Positions 52,020 to 60,851 of a DNA stretch of 64,000 nucleotides are shown one piece after another. The stretch is taken from positions 62,001-126,000 of the forward strand of contig JALFVE010000028.1 of NCBI GenBank assembly GCA_022787085.1, read 5' to 3'. The stretch comes from Oscillospiraceae bacterium (lineage in GTDB: Bacteria > Bacillota > Clostridia > Oscillospirales > Ruminococcaceae). Position 1 is the stretch's first letter; each line of letters begins with the position of its first letter. Both the position numbers and the translations under genes were made by a program. Below the pieces are notes generated by a model that worked only from the letters and a program-made list of their open reading frames with translations, was not told where the DNA came from and did no database searches.

Positions 52020-53387
52020 GTGAAAAAGCTTATCATTGCCGCCGCTGCCGTTTTTCTCTGCGGCTGCGGCACGGACAAGGACATGGTGGAAACAGATTAT
52101 ATTGAGTCGGAGCCGACCGAATCCGTTATTTCAGAGATCACATACCAAACCGAAGCAAAGCCGTCGGGAATTGACTATACCCCGAATCAGAAGCACCTGA
52201 CAATAGATATGGATAACCTTGCTTCGGCGGACAGCCTCGAGGAATATTCGGATATAACCTCCCTTTCCATCTATAATGTGGGAGAGCATGATATAGGTTT
52301 TATCGGGCAGTTTCAGAAGCTTGAGCATATCTCCTTCCGGGGCTGTAACGGAACCGAAGGAATCATAAACGCCGTTAATAACGCAGGGCTTACACTCCGC
52401 TCAATGTATGTAAATGCCGACAGCTTTTCCGAAGCAGACGGCGACGCACTTTTTACGGCATTTCCCTCCACGGAAACTGTCTATATGCAAAACAGCGATG
52501 AATGGAACAGTCCGACACACAAAGAGGGATTGAAATTTTATGTAAGCCCAAACGTTGGAGATCCGTATGAGAATTATCCGCTCAGCCTGAATTTTTATAA
52601 TAACACCCGGGAATCCGGATATGTCTCGGAAATACAGCTTTTTTACAACGAAAATGATTCTCCTGTCCCCGCAGAAATAATAAACGGAAGCTCGGTTATT
52701 GAGATGAATATGGAGCTGATGGCAGGAGAATCAGCTGAATATTCTGTTCCCGTGGATATCATCGACATTCAGAACACTCCTGTCGGAAGATACACCGCCG
52801 TGTGCAGCATGAAAGCAGAAGATGAGGAAGAGTATTCGGAAATAACAAGTGAATTTTTTATTCATTCCAAGCCATTCACCAAAGAATTTCCCGACAGCTT
52901 CTTTGAAAACGGGGACATAAGCGACCCGAATACAAACGGAACAAGCTATTATCTGCATAAATCCCCCGATTTTCTTGACGAGGAGCAGCAAAAAACCTTT
53001 GATCTGGCATACAGGCTAGAAAATATATACTTCGGCACCGAAAGGGAGATATCGGAGCAATATGCGAGGGAGCATACCGCCGACGAATTTATCACCGATC
53101 TCACAAAGGCATTCACCTATGACCGCATTTATGAAAAAACAGCTCAGCTTTACTTTGATGAAAACGGAAATATTATTCCCGTTTCTGCGGGAGGCGGCGT
53201 TGATCTGACCTTTATGGATATGGAATTTTTCCCCATTTATTTAAAGGAGGACGAGGTGCTTTTTAAGGCGGAAATAATTCACGGACATGAGGATGACCCC
53301 TATTTTGTATGGTTTTCCGAAAGAAATTTCCATATGCAGCGGACAGAGGACGGCTGGAGATTTGACTGCTTTAATTTATGGTACTGA
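52020..53387 (+). CDS. Hypothetical lipoprotein with degenerate LRR-like region
   Basis: 455 residues. GTG start, lipobox FLCGC (Cys16). The segment of about 55-155 has LRR-like spacing (ITSLSIYNVG; LEHISFRGCNG), recalling the lipoprotein two genes upstream; residues 165-290 look like a beta-sandwich and 300-455 form a further domain rich in aromatic and acidic residues (for example DDPYFVWFSERNF). Likely extracytoplasmic; no known family recognised. AAAAGGGGAG lies upstream of the start. Confidence 0.75.
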   Translation: MKKLIIAAAAVFLCGCGTDKDMVETDYIESEPTESVISEITYQTEAKPSGIDYTPNQKHLTIDMDNLASADSLEEYSDITSLSIYNVGEHDIGFIGQFQKLEHISFRGCNGTEGIINAVNNAGLTLRSMYVNADSFSEADGDALFTAFPSTETVYMQNSDEWNSPTHKEGLKFYVSPNVGDPYENYPLSLNFYNNTRESGYVSEIQLFYNENDSPVPAEIINGSSVIEMNMELMAGESAEYSVPVDIIDIQNTPVGRYTAVCSMKAEDEEEYSEITSEFFIHSKPFTKEFPDSFFENGDISDPNTNGTSYYLHKSPDFLDEEQQKTFDLAYRLENIYFGTEREISEQYAREHTADEFITDLTKAFTYDRIYEKTAQLYFDENGNIIPVSAGGGVDLTFMDMEFFPIYLKEDEVLFKAEIIHGHEDDPYFVWFSERNFHMQRTEDGWRFDCFNLWY

Positions 53388-53389
53388 TA

Positions 53390-53431
53390 AAAAATACGGG
53401 AACGCCATTTTACAGACGTTCCCGTTTTTTA
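53390..53431. terminator. Bidirectional terminator between convergent transcripts
   Basis: ACGGGAACG (53396-53404) and CGTTCCCGT (53417-53425) form a 9-bp stem flanked by A-runs on the left and T-runs on the right, so it works on both strands. It ends the lipoprotein transcript (plus) and the sulfur operon (minus), although its right edge touches the last codons of the regulator gene. Confidence 0.88.
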
Positions 53432-53845
53432 TATCACATAATCATAATTATCATCATTTTGAATCAGGTCGGCAATGGTAATGCTGTCAAAATAATCATT
53501 GGTGAGCTTGTAAAAATCATTCCACATTTTCATGGTCCTGCTTTCGGGGTCGGAGGAATTTTCACCCATTGAGGAAATGGGGAGAAGATCGCCCTCGGCA
53601 GCCCGAAGTATCTCCCCCACCTTGTATTTTTCGGGAGGTCTGTTCAGCCGATAGCCGCCGTTTTTCCCATGAACGCCCGAAACAAGGTTCACCCTTGAAA
53701 GAACAGGCAATATCTGCTCGAGATATTTGATAGAAAGCTCCTGCCTCCCTGCAATATCCCTGACGGGAATACATTTTCCGCTGTAATGCTCTGCAAGGTC
53801 GATCATGACCTGCAGGGCATATCTTCCTTTTGTAGTAACAAGCAT
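53429..53845 (-). CDS. cymR: Rrf2-family regulator, CymR-like
   Basis: 138 residues. Rrf2 winged helix: MLVTTKGRYALQVMIDLAEH at the start, SIKYLEQILPVLSRVNLVSG helix and the GGYRL wing. The three cysteines that ligate the [2Fe-2S] cluster in IscR and related sensors are missing; the only Cys is Cys25. This points to the CymR type, which in Bacillus and Staphylococcus represses cysteine-uptake and synthesis genes with CysK as a co-repressor. Last gene of the sulfate-assimilation operon (28 nt after cysN), consistent with self-regulation. Assignment as a sulfur regulator is by context. Confidence 0.82.
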   Translation of the reverse strand: MLVTTKGRYALQVMIDLAEHYSGKCIPVRDIAGRQELSIKYLEQILPVLSRVNLVSGVHGKNGGYRLNRPPEKYKVGEILRAAEGDLLPISSMGENSSDPESRTMKMWNDFYKLTNDYFDSITIADLIQNDDNYDYVI

Positions 53846-53873
53846 GGCTCCGATCTTCCTTTCCGCAAAATGA

Positions 53874-55565
53874 TTATTTATCTGATTTCAGAATGACCCT
53901 TCTGTATTCGTCAAAGCGCACCCATTTTTCAAAGAAGGCGCTCTTGTCCTCCTCGGCGCTTTCGTAATACTCATTAAGGAACGTCCTGACATCGCCCTCC
54001 GAATATGCCTTAACGCCGAAGCCTCTGCCGTTTACCACAGGATATCCGCCGTAGGAATAATCATCGGCGGGGATAATTTCCGTAATTTTCCTGTCACGGA
54101 CTCTGACAGCGATACGGTCTCTCAGAACGATAATATCAAAGCTGTCGGGATAATTATAGCTTTCACCCGAAGTGGGTATCTCATCTCCCACAGTGTAGGT
54201 CGCCTTGACGGGGAGATATTTCAGAACGTTCAGACTGCTTGTGTCATAGAAAAATTCCTCGAAAATATCGCCTCTTGCGGTCAGCTCGCCGAATTTAAAG
54301 GAAGCCCTGTCAGCAGCGGTGCCGCCTCTTTCGCATAGCTCCTCCACAACTCCGCAGGCGGAGGTCATGTTTGTAACACGGTCAATAAGGATAAGCTCTC
54401 CCATGGTCTTGTGGGACGTGAATTTATCCGCAGGGATAGCCTCGGTGAGGATAATTTCGCAGAGAGCAATGCCGTTCTTTGCAAGCCTGTCGGTCTTGAT
54501 ATGCTCGCCCGTGTTCACATCAACGGCATATTCAACTCCCGAAAGTATTCCGGGGATAGTCTTTGTGCCCAGCTTCACAAGATAATCCTTGCCGATAACA
54601 AGCTCCTCGTCGTCCATCCAGAGAATGGAAGCCCTCAGCTTCTTGAAAACGCCTATGTCAGCGCCCTTAATAAGAACGCAGCCTCGGGAAACGTCAACCT
54701 CTCTGTCAAGGGAAATCGTAACAGGCTGTCCCTTGAAAGCAGTCCGAGCTTCCCTGTCGGTCACAAGAATACCCTTGACAGCCGCCTTCTCACCGCTGGG
54801 AAGAGCAATAATTTCGTCTCCCACGCTTATGCTGCCCGATTCGATCTGTCCCTGAAAGCCTCTGAAGGTATGATCGGGTCGGCAAACCCTCTGAACGGGC
54901 ATATAAAAGCCCTGTTCATCATGGTCGGAAATGTCGATATTTTCAAGATGCTCAAGCAGGGCAGGACCCTTGTACCAGCCGATATTATCCGACCTTTTGG
55001 TAACATTATCGCCCTCGGTGGCAGATAAGGGAATTATCTGAATATTCGGAAGAGAAAGCTCATCTGAAAGCTCGTTTATCTGCTTTGTGATCTCATTGAA
55101 TCTCTCCTCGCTGTAGCCCACAAGATCCATCTTGTTAACAGCGAAAACGAAATATTTTATGCCCATGAGACTGCAGATCCTCGCATGGCGCCTTGTCTGC
55201 ACAAGCACGCCCTGAGATGCGTCCACAAGAATGACCGCAAGATCTGCAAAGGAAGCGCCCACCGCCATGTTGCGGGTATATTCCTCATGCCCCGGGGTGT
55301 CCGCAACGATAAAGCTGCGGCGGTCGGTGGTGAAATATCTGTATGCAACGTCAATAGTTATGCCCTGCTCACGCTCCGCCATAAGACCGTCAAGAAGCAG
55401 CGAATAGTCTATCTTGCCGTTTCTGCTGCCGACCCTGCTGTCCAGCTCCAAAGCCTTTTCCTGATCGGCATAAAGCAGCTTGGAATCATAGAGGATATGA
55501 CCGATAAGCGTTGATTTTCCGTCATCCACGCTGCCGCAGGTTATGAATTTAAGAAGCCCTTTCAT
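53874..55565 (-). CDS. cysN: Sulfate adenylyltransferase large subunit (GTPase), with novel C-terminal extension
   Basis: 563 residues. EF-Tu-like GTPase with G1 GSVDDGKST (11-19), DTPGHEEYTRNM and NKMDLVGY, followed by two beta-barrel domains to about residue 410 (GELILIDRVTNMTSACGVVEEL is where CysN normally ends). With CysD it couples GTP hydrolysis to formation of adenosine-5'-phosphosulfate (APS) from sulfate and ATP. A further ~150 residues (411-563) carry no P-loop, so this is not a CysNC fusion with APS kinase. That agrees with a pathway reducing APS directly. ATG overlaps the cysD stop by 1 nt. Confidence 0.95.
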   Translation of the reverse strand: MKGLLKFITCGSVDDGKSTLIGHILYDSKLLYADQEKALELDSRVGSRNGKIDYSLLLDGLMAEREQGITIDVAYRYFTTDRRSFIVADTPGHEEYTRNMAVGASFADLAVILVDASQGVLVQTRRHARICSLMGIKYFVFAVNKMDLVGYSEERFNEITKQINELSDELSLPNIQIIPLSATEGDNVTKRSDNIGWYKGPALLEHLENIDISDHDEQGFYMPVQRVCRPDHTFRGFQGQIESGSISVGDEIIALPSGEKAAVKGILVTDREARTAFKGQPVTISLDREVDVSRGCVLIKGADIGVFKKLRASILWMDDEELVIGKDYLVKLGTKTIPGILSGVEYAVDVNTGEHIKTDRLAKNGIALCEIILTEAIPADKFTSHKTMGELILIDRVTNMTSACGVVEELCERGGTAADRASFKFGELTARGDIFEEFFYDTSSLNVLKYLPVKATYTVGDEIPTSGESYNYPDSFDIIVLRDRIAVRVRDRKITEIIPADDYSYGGYPVVNGRGFGVKAYSEGDVRTFLNEYYESAEEDKSAFFEKWVRFDEYRRVILKSDK

Positions 55566-56473
55566 TAAAAATAGCCCTCCCTTTTGCGGCGCTCCATGCT
55601 TCCCGCCGCTTCATTGTCAATAACTCTCGAGGTTCGCTCGGACGAAACGGCGCTGAGAGTTTCCTCGATTATCTCATCGAGAGTGTCCGCTTTGGACTCA
55701 ATGCCGCCCGTAAGGGGATAGCAGCCCAAGGTCCTGAAACGCACAGACTTCATCTGCGGGACCTCTCCGTCCTTCAGCGGCAGACGGTCATCGTCCACCA
55801 TGATAAGATTGCCGTCACGCTCCACAACAGGGCGCTCCTTGGCAAAATAAAGAGGAACGATATCAATATTTTCACGCTTTATGTACTGCCAGATATCCTT
55901 TTCCGTCCAGTTGGAAATGGGAAATACTCTTATGCTCTCGCCCTTGTTTATTTTAGCATTGTAAAGCTTCCACATTTCGGGGCGCTGATTTTTGGGGTCC
56001 CACGCATGAGCGGCATTTCTGAATGAGAATATCCTCTCCTTTGCACGGGATTTCTCCTCGTCACGCCTTCCTCCGCCGAATGCGGCAGTGAAGCCGTATT
56101 TATTAAGCGCCTGCTTTAGAGCCTGAGTTTTCATTATATCGGTGTAGGCAGAGCCATGGTCAAAGGGATTTATCCCCTGCTTCACGCCGTCCTCGTTGAT
56201 ATATTCCAGCATTTCAATGCCGAGCTTCTTTGCAGTCTTGTCACGAAATTCGATCATCTCCTTGAATTTCCATGTGGTGTTAACATGGAGAAAGGGAAAT
56301 GGAGGCTTTTCGGGATAAAACGCCTTCATTGCAAGATGGAGCATAACAGAGCTGTCCTTGCCTATGGAATAGAGCATAACAGGCTTCTCGCACTCCGCCG
56401 CAACCTCTCTGATTATGTAAATAGCTTCCGCTTCAAGCTCGTCAAGATGTGTAAGTTCGCTCACAGTATTCAC
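55565..56473 (-). CDS. cysD: Sulfate adenylyltransferase small subunit
   Basis: 302 residues, typical length. N-type ATP pyrophosphatase with PP-loop [14 protein letters not shown] (36-49, in place of SGGKDS), [20 protein letters not shown] and [19 protein letters not shown] (last part about 133-150), and [15 protein letters not shown]. Together with CysN makes APS. Two nt after aprB. Central gene of the sulfate-activation part of the operon. Confidence 0.97.
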   Translation of the reverse strand: MNTVSELTHLDELEAEAIYIIREVAAECEKPVMLYSIGKDSSVMLHLAMKAFYPEKPPFPFLHVNTTWKFKEMIEFRDKTAKKLGIEMLEYINEDGVKQGINPFDHGSAYTDIMKTQALKQALNKYGFTAAFGGGRRDEEKSRAKERIFSFRNAAHAWDPKNQRPEMWKLYNAKINKGESIRVFPISNWTEKDIWQYIKRENIDIVPLYFAKERPVVERDGNLIMVDDDRLPLKDGEVPQMKSVRFRTLGCYPLTGGIESKADTLDEIIEETLSAVSSERTSRVIDNEAAGSMERRKREGYF

Positions 56474-56475
56474 TC

Positions 56476-56790
56476 CTAATATTTATTTGATTCCTTCGGG
56501 TCCACATCAATGTGTGAAACGCCGCCGTCGGGGCTTTCAAATATCCACCGCAAAAGACCGTCCGATTTTTCGGTGTGAAGAGCCGTTCCCCTGCCGCCCA
56601 TATCAGCGCCTAAGAAAAGGCTTATGGCATGAACGGGACATTCCTTCAGGCAAGAGGTACAGCCCCAGCAGTCCTTAGGATATTTGATATAAGCCTTTTT
56701 GTCCGTGCCTATCTTAATGAGAGTACCCGGGCAGACCTCATGGCATTTTCCGCAGCCGACACATTTGCTTTTATTTATCGCTATGCTCAT
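56476..56790 (-). CDS. aprB: APS reductase beta subunit (ferredoxin-like), short form
   Basis: 104 residues. Two [4Fe-4S] motifs: Cys10, 13, 16, 20 ([12 protein letters not shown]) and Cys41, 44, 47, 51 ([12 protein letters not shown]), followed by a tail with [18 protein letters not shown]. AprB of dissimilatory sulfate reducers is about 150 residues; this is shorter. It passes electrons to the FAD of AprA. The start overlaps the aprA end by 20 nt; GGAGGG lies 11 nt upstream. Confidence 0.9.
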   Translation of the reverse strand: MSIAINKSKCVGCGKCHEVCPGTLIKIGTDKKAYIKYPKDCWGCTSCLKECPVHAISLFLGADMGGRGTALHTEKSDGLLRWIFESPDGGVSHIDVDPKESNKY

Positions 56791-58456
56791 AAAGCCGTTG
56801 TCCCTCCTCGGTAAGCTTTCTCAGGATGATCTTAATTTCGCCGTTTTCCATTCGGGAATTAACGTATTTTCTGTAATTTATATTATCCTTATGGGGATAG
56901 TCGAGATTCTCGGCAAAAGAATGCCAGCGAGTTTCATGTCTCGCTCTCAGATGTGCAATAACGCTTCTGCAAACGGTCAGCCGCTCTCTCAGCTCATAAA
57001 TATACATAAGCTCCTGAAAATCCTCCGCATGAAGCTTATCTGAAAGCCTCTCAAGCTCGGAAATACGCCTGTCCGCCATGTCAAGCTGATTACCGTTAAA
57101 TCGGTAATTGGTCTTAATGCCTCCCGCATAGGAATCCATCACCGTCTGCATAGCTTCCTCAAGCTGCTCTGCGGAAAAAACGGAATTATCCTCGCCCATA
57201 AATTTCTCAATCTCGGAAATATGAGCGTTTATTTCATCCTCGTCAATATAAGCCGCAGAATTATCCGAAATAAATCCCGCTGCCGAAAGTGCAGCGATCT
57301 CGCCCTCAGCAAGAGCGCCCGTAACATATTTCTGAGGACAGCCCCCCGAAACATCTCCCGCAGCATATAATCCCTTAATGGTGGTGGCACGGTTAGTATC
57401 CACCCAGTAGCCGCTTGCGGTGTGACCGCCCGTTATGTAAGGCTCGGTGCCCTCGATCTCCACATTCTGCTCGGAAACCCGCCTGCCGCTCTCCATCCAT
57501 TTAAGGGTCTGAGAGGGAGCCATGTTCAGATATGCTTTAAGCAAGGAATCCTCCGTCTCGGGAGAGATACCCTCGGTTTTCAGATAGCAGGGACCCCTGC
57601 CCTCCATGTTTTCCATCACCGTTCCGTAAACTCTCTCGGAGGTGGTAAGACCGTATTTTGTCTCGTAAATTTCTCCCAAAGAATTTATCTGCTTTGCCCC
57701 CGCACCCTGAGCAAGAGTGCCTGTGGGAGCAATGGTGTCCTTGCAGCGAAGAGCGATGAACCGCATTTCAAGGGTGGTCATCTCCGCACCGTGCCTTATG
57801 CCCATAGCATAGCCGGCGCCCGTGTTAAAGGGAGGATACCACATTTTATGCCGTGAAAAACCGGGATTGTTTGGCTTGTAAAGACCCGCCGCTCCCCCTG
57901 TGGCAATTATGACCGCATTTGCTTCAATGGAATAAAATGTGTCATTCTCGATGCCAATGGCAAAAGCACCCTTTATCCTGTTGTCCGAAACGGAAAAATC
58001 TATCACATTGACTCTGTTAAGAACCGTCACATTGGGAAGCTTTTCAACAGCCGCCGCAAGAATAGGCTTGATATTCTCGCCGTTTATCTTGATATTTCTG
58101 TTTCCTCTGGCGGCATATTTTCCGTTTTCATCCTTTAAAATGACAAGACCCAGCTCCTCCAGCTTTTCTGTGACCTTGTTGAGCCGCTCGGACATTGTAA
58201 GGAGCAGATCGTCACGGACAATTCCGTCAGCGTCCTTTCTGGCGTATTCCACATAATCCCTCGGAGTCCTGCCCTCGGTGATATATGCGTTCAGCGCATT
58301 AACACCCGCCGCCAGACAGCCGCTCCGCTTAATGTGAGCCTTTTCGCAGATGAGAATTTTCAGATCTGAATTTTCGGCAGCAGTCAGAGCCGCATAGCAG
58401 CCTGCCGCACCGCCGCCGATTATCAGCAGATCGGTTTTAATTTTTTCGGTTTTCAC
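56771..58456 (-). CDS. aprA: APS reductase alpha subunit, AprA-like flavoprotein
   Basis: 561 residues. N-terminal FAD-binding GGGAAGCYAALTAA (13-26), KAHIKRSGCLAAGVNALNAY as in AprA, capping domain, GGCPQKYVTGALAEGEIAALSA near the C-terminal part of the FAD domain, and a helical C-terminal domain. It belongs to the fumarate reductase/AprA flavoprotein family and, with adjacent aprB and cysDN, should reduce APS to sulfite and AMP. It is smaller than AprA of dissimilatory sulfate reducers (about 620-660). Assimilatory use is inferred from the operon. Confidence 0.92.
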   Translation of the reverse strand: MKTEKIKTDLLIIGGGAAGCYAALTAAENSDLKILICEKAHIKRSGCLAAGVNALNAYITEGRTPRDYVEYARKDADGIVRDDLLLTMSERLNKVTEKLEELGLVILKDENGKYAARGNRNIKINGENIKPILAAAVEKLPNVTVLNRVNVIDFSVSDNRIKGAFAIGIENDTFYSIEANAVIIATGGAAGLYKPNNPGFSRHKMWYPPFNTGAGYAMGIRHGAEMTTLEMRFIALRCKDTIAPTGTLAQGAGAKQINSLGEIYETKYGLTTSERVYGTVMENMEGRGPCYLKTEGISPETEDSLLKAYLNMAPSQTLKWMESGRRVSEQNVEIEGTEPYITGGHTASGYWVDTNRATTIKGLYAAGDVSGGCPQKYVTGALAEGEIAALSAAGFISDNSAAYIDEDEINAHISEIEKFMGEDNSVFSAEQLEEAMQTVMDSYAGGIKTNYRFNGNQLDMADRRISELERLSDKLHAEDFQELMYIYELRERLTVCRSVIAHLRARHETRWHSFAENLDYPHKDNINYRKYVNSRMENGEIKIILRKLTEEGQRLYEHSDK

Positions 58457-58460
58457 GGGA

Positions 58461-59381
58461 TCACTCCCCCATTTCGCTAAGATATTTTTCAGCGGAATAA
58501 ACGCAGTTTGCGCCGTCCGCCGCAGCCGTAACCACCTGTCTTAAAGGCTTTGTGCGGACATCGCCACCAACAAACATTCCCTTTGCTGAGGTAACGCAGT
58601 CCTCCCCCGCAATAACATAGCCGTTTTTATCAAGCTCTGCAATGCCATTAAGAAGAGCGCTGTCGGGAGTATTTCCTATCGCCGCAAAAACACCGTTCAC
58701 GGGAATTACCCGTTCCTCGCCGCTTTGTGAGATACGCAGGCTCTCAACGCTTTTTCCTCCCATGATCTCCACAGGAACAGCATTATAAATAATTTCAATA
58801 TTTTCCGTCGTTTTTACCTGTTCGGAAAGAGTTTTGTTTCCTCGGAAGGTATCCCTTCGATGGATAAGATAAACCTTTTCGGCAATTTTTGAGAGGAATA
58901 CAGCCTCACCCAGCGCAGTGTCCCCTCCGCCGATAACAGCAGCAGTCTTGTTTCTGTAAAACGCCCCGTCGCAGACAGCGCAGTAGGAAACGCCCTTACC
59001 CGCAAATTCAGCCTCGCCCTTGATGCCAAGCTTGCGATGAGAAGCCCCCGCAGCATAAATAACGGTTTTGGTCAGATAAAAGCTGCCATCCTCAAGAGAG
59101 AGCTTGTATATCCCATTCTCGGGAGTGATCGAAACGACTTCGCCCTCAATAAATGAAGTGCCAAGTGCCTCTGCATGACTGCGGAATTTCTCTCCCAGAT
59201 CAAAGCCGCTTTCGCCGTAAAGCCCCGGGTAATTATCCACCCTCTCGCTTTCGGCGATCTGCCCCGTACCCATGTAATTTTTCTCTATCACAATATAATC
59301 AAGAGCAGCCCGACCTGCATATATTGCCGCAGAAAGCCCCGCAGCGCCGCTGCCGATAATAACGGTATCATAGATCTTCAT
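58461..59381 (-). CDS. trxB: Thioredoxin-disulfide reductase
   Basis: 306 residues. FAD motif GSGAAGLSAAIYAGRA (10-25), redox-active pair Cys134-Ala-Val-Cys137 (CAVCDGAFY), NADPH-binding GGGDTALGEAVFL and HRRDTFRG, and the C-terminal GDVRTKPLRQVVTAAADG. It reduces thioredoxin with NADPH. The start at 59381 has GAAGGA 10 nt upstream and overlaps the JAMM protease gene by 14 nt; a longer reading to 59414 has no ribosome-binding site. It likely serves the operon's own thioredoxin. Confidence 0.95.
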   Translation of the reverse strand: MKIYDTVIIGSGAAGLSAAIYAGRAALDYIVIEKNYMGTGQIAESERVDNYPGLYGESGFDLGEKFRSHAEALGTSFIEGEVVSITPENGIYKLSLEDGSFYLTKTVIYAAGASHRKLGIKGEAEFAGKGVSYCAVCDGAFYRNKTAAVIGGGDTALGEAVFLSKIAEKVYLIHRRDTFRGNKTLSEQVKTTENIEIIYNAVPVEIMGGKSVESLRISQSGEERVIPVNGVFAAIGNTPDSALLNGIAELDKNGYVIAGEDCVTSAKGMFVGGDVRTKPLRQVVTAAADGANCVYSAEKYLSEMGE

Positions 59382-59787
59382 CAATGGTAAGTCCTTCGTT
59401 TTCTGCGGTGTCACCGCTTATCCTGAATGAGTTAAGAACGGGCTTTTCCCTGTCCATGAGAGAAAGGATAAGATAGCTTGCCTTGCTGTCATAGGCAAGG
59501 CGCTTGTCCTCCTCGGAGGGACGTGAGGGGGATTCGGGATGAGAATGCCAGTTTCCCAGAGGGGTAAGCCCGTTTGCCCGCATATCCTTGACAGCCGCCA
59601 GCTGTTCCTTGGGGTCAAGGGAGAAATGCTCGTTTGAGTGATCGGTATTGGTCAGGATATAAACCTTTTTAATGATCTTTCCGCTGTCGGTTATCTCCCC
59701 CGCAATAAGCCCGCAGGCCTCCTCTGGAAGAACGCTTTCGGCGTGCTTTAAAATTTTCTCAAAATCCGATTTTTTCAGAGTTATCAT
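59368..59787 (-). CDS. hcyD: JAMM/Mov34 metalloprotease, Mec/HcyD-like
   Basis: 139 residues. Complete JAMM active site: Glu23 (PEEACGL), His81-x-His83 (HSHPESP) and Asp94 (HxHPx7Sx2D pattern, with Ser91). Such bacterial proteins act on ubiquitin-like sulfur carriers: Mec cleaves CysO-cysteine in Mycobacterium, QbsD removes a Cys-Phe tail from QbsE in Pseudomonas, and HcyD processes HcyS in Wolinella. Here the carrier encoded two genes upstream ends Gly-Gly-Gly-Cys-Leu, so removal of Cys-Leu is the expected first job; release of the amino acid from the carrier could be the second. Confidence 0.9.
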   Translation of the reverse strand: MITLKKSDFEKILKHAESVLPEEACGLIAGEITDSGKIIKKVYILTNTDHSNEHFSLDPKEQLAAVKDMRANGLTPLGNWHSHPESPSRPSEEDKRLAYDSKASYLILSLMDREKPVLNSFRISGDTAENEGLTIDEDL

Positions 59788-59793
59788 AAAAAA

Positions 59794-60618
59794 TCATTCC
59801 TCGTTTGTAAGATGAACTCCGTCACACTCATGCTGCTCGTAATCAATAAGCTCGGTGATGGTGGGGTGCTCGCCGCAGACAGCGCATTTTGAGGTGTCCG
59901 AGGGAAGCTTTACCTTGCGGAATTCCATAGTCAGAGCGTCATAGGTGAGAAGATATCCCGTCAGAAGCTGCCCCTGACCGATGATGTACTTAACAGCCTC
60001 CATAGCCTGCAAGCTGCCGATAACGCCGCCCATAGCACCGATAACGCCCGCCTGCTTGCAGGTAGGAACAGCATCCTTGGGAGGGGGATTCTTGAAAACA
60101 CAGCGATAGCAGGGCCCCTGTCCGGGAACATAAGTCATCAGCTGACCCTTGAATCTGATAATGCCCGCATGAGAAAAAGGCTTTTTCGCCATAACGCAGG
60201 CGTCGTTAATGAGGAACTTTGCAGGGAAATTATCGGTGCCGTCAATAATGAAATCATAGTCCGCAATAAGCTCGGAAATATTCTCGCTTGTAACAAAGGT
60301 GTGATAGGTTTTCACCGTAACATCGGGGTTAATAGCCTCCATAGTCTCCTTTGCGGACTGCACCTTGGGCTTGCCGATATCCGCAGTGGAGTGGATTATC
60401 TGCCTCTGAAGATTGGAAAGATCAACCTCGTCCGCATCGGCAATGCCGATAGTGCCAACACCTGCCGCCGCCAGATACATAGCCGCAGGAGCGCCAAGAC
60501 CGCCCGCACCGATAATAAGGACTTTTGCATTAAGGAGCTTTTTCTGCCCCTTAGCGCCCACCTCCTTGAGGATGATGTGACGTGAATATCTTTCAAGCTG
60601 TTCGTTAGTAAAAGCCAT
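59794..60618 (-). CDS. hcyF: E1-like adenylyltransferase for sulfur carrier (ThiF/MoeB/HesA family)
   Basis: 274 residues. Nucleotide-binding GAGGLG (37-42), the DLSNLQRQ loop with Arg72, DGTDNFPAK (127-135), Zn-binding cysteines Cys170, Cys173, Cys245 and Cys248, and Cys187 in the TCKQAGVIG segment at the position of the MoeB/ThiF loop cysteine. It adenylates the carrier C-terminal Gly before thiocarboxylate formation. Six nt before the JAMM protease gene and 23 nt after the carrier gene, so all three form a cassette. Confidence 0.93.
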   Translation of the reverse strand: MAFTNEQLERYSRHIILKEVGAKGQKKLLNAKVLIIGAGGLGAPAAMYLAAAGVGTIGIADADEVDLSNLQRQIIHSTADIGKPKVQSAKETMEAINPDVTVKTYHTFVTSENISELIADYDFIIDGTDNFPAKFLINDACVMAKKPFSHAGIIRFKGQLMTYVPGQGPCYRCVFKNPPPKDAVPTCKQAGVIGAMGGVIGSLQAMEAVKYIIGQGQLLTGYLLTYDALTMEFRKVKLPSDTSKCAVCGEHPTITELIDYEQHECDGVHLTNEE

Positions 60619-60641
60619 TTTCTTTTCCTCCGTCCCTCATA

Positions 60642-60851
60642 TCAAAGGCATCCGCCGCCCATAAAATACAGAAATTCAACGCTGTCGCCGTCACTCAGAA
60701 CAGTGCTTTCAAAAGCGCCGCTCTCCACAAATTCATCGTTTATGGTAACTGTGACATACTCGGGTGTTTCCACCTTTTCATCAATAACAAGCTGGGCAAC
60801 GGTAAGACCGTCCTTAACCTCTTTTTTCTCACCGGCAACTGTGATCTTCAT
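60642..60851 (-). CDS. hcyS: Ubiquitin-like sulfur carrier with Cys-Leu tail after the Gly-Gly motif
   Basis: 69 residues. ThiS/MoaD-type beta-grasp: MKITVAGEKKEVKDGLTV at the start and DGDSVEFLYFMGGGCL at the end. Mature carriers end in Gly-Gly; this one has an extra Cys-Leu, so it is made as a precursor and cannot be adenylated until trimmed. The start at 60851 has AAGGAGA 10 nt upstream. Longer readings run to 60977 without a ribosome-binding site. Partner of hcyF and the JAMM protease. Separated from the thioredoxin gene by 112 nt. Confidence 0.9.
   Translation of the reverse strand: MKITVAGEKKEVKDGLTVAQLVIDEKVETPEYVTVTINDEFVESGAFESTVLSDGDSVEFLYFMGGGCL

Noticed and set aside
53874-55565. 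CysN as bifunctional CysNC (with APS kinase)
   Set aside because: The C-terminal extension contains no second P-loop or other APS kinase motif.
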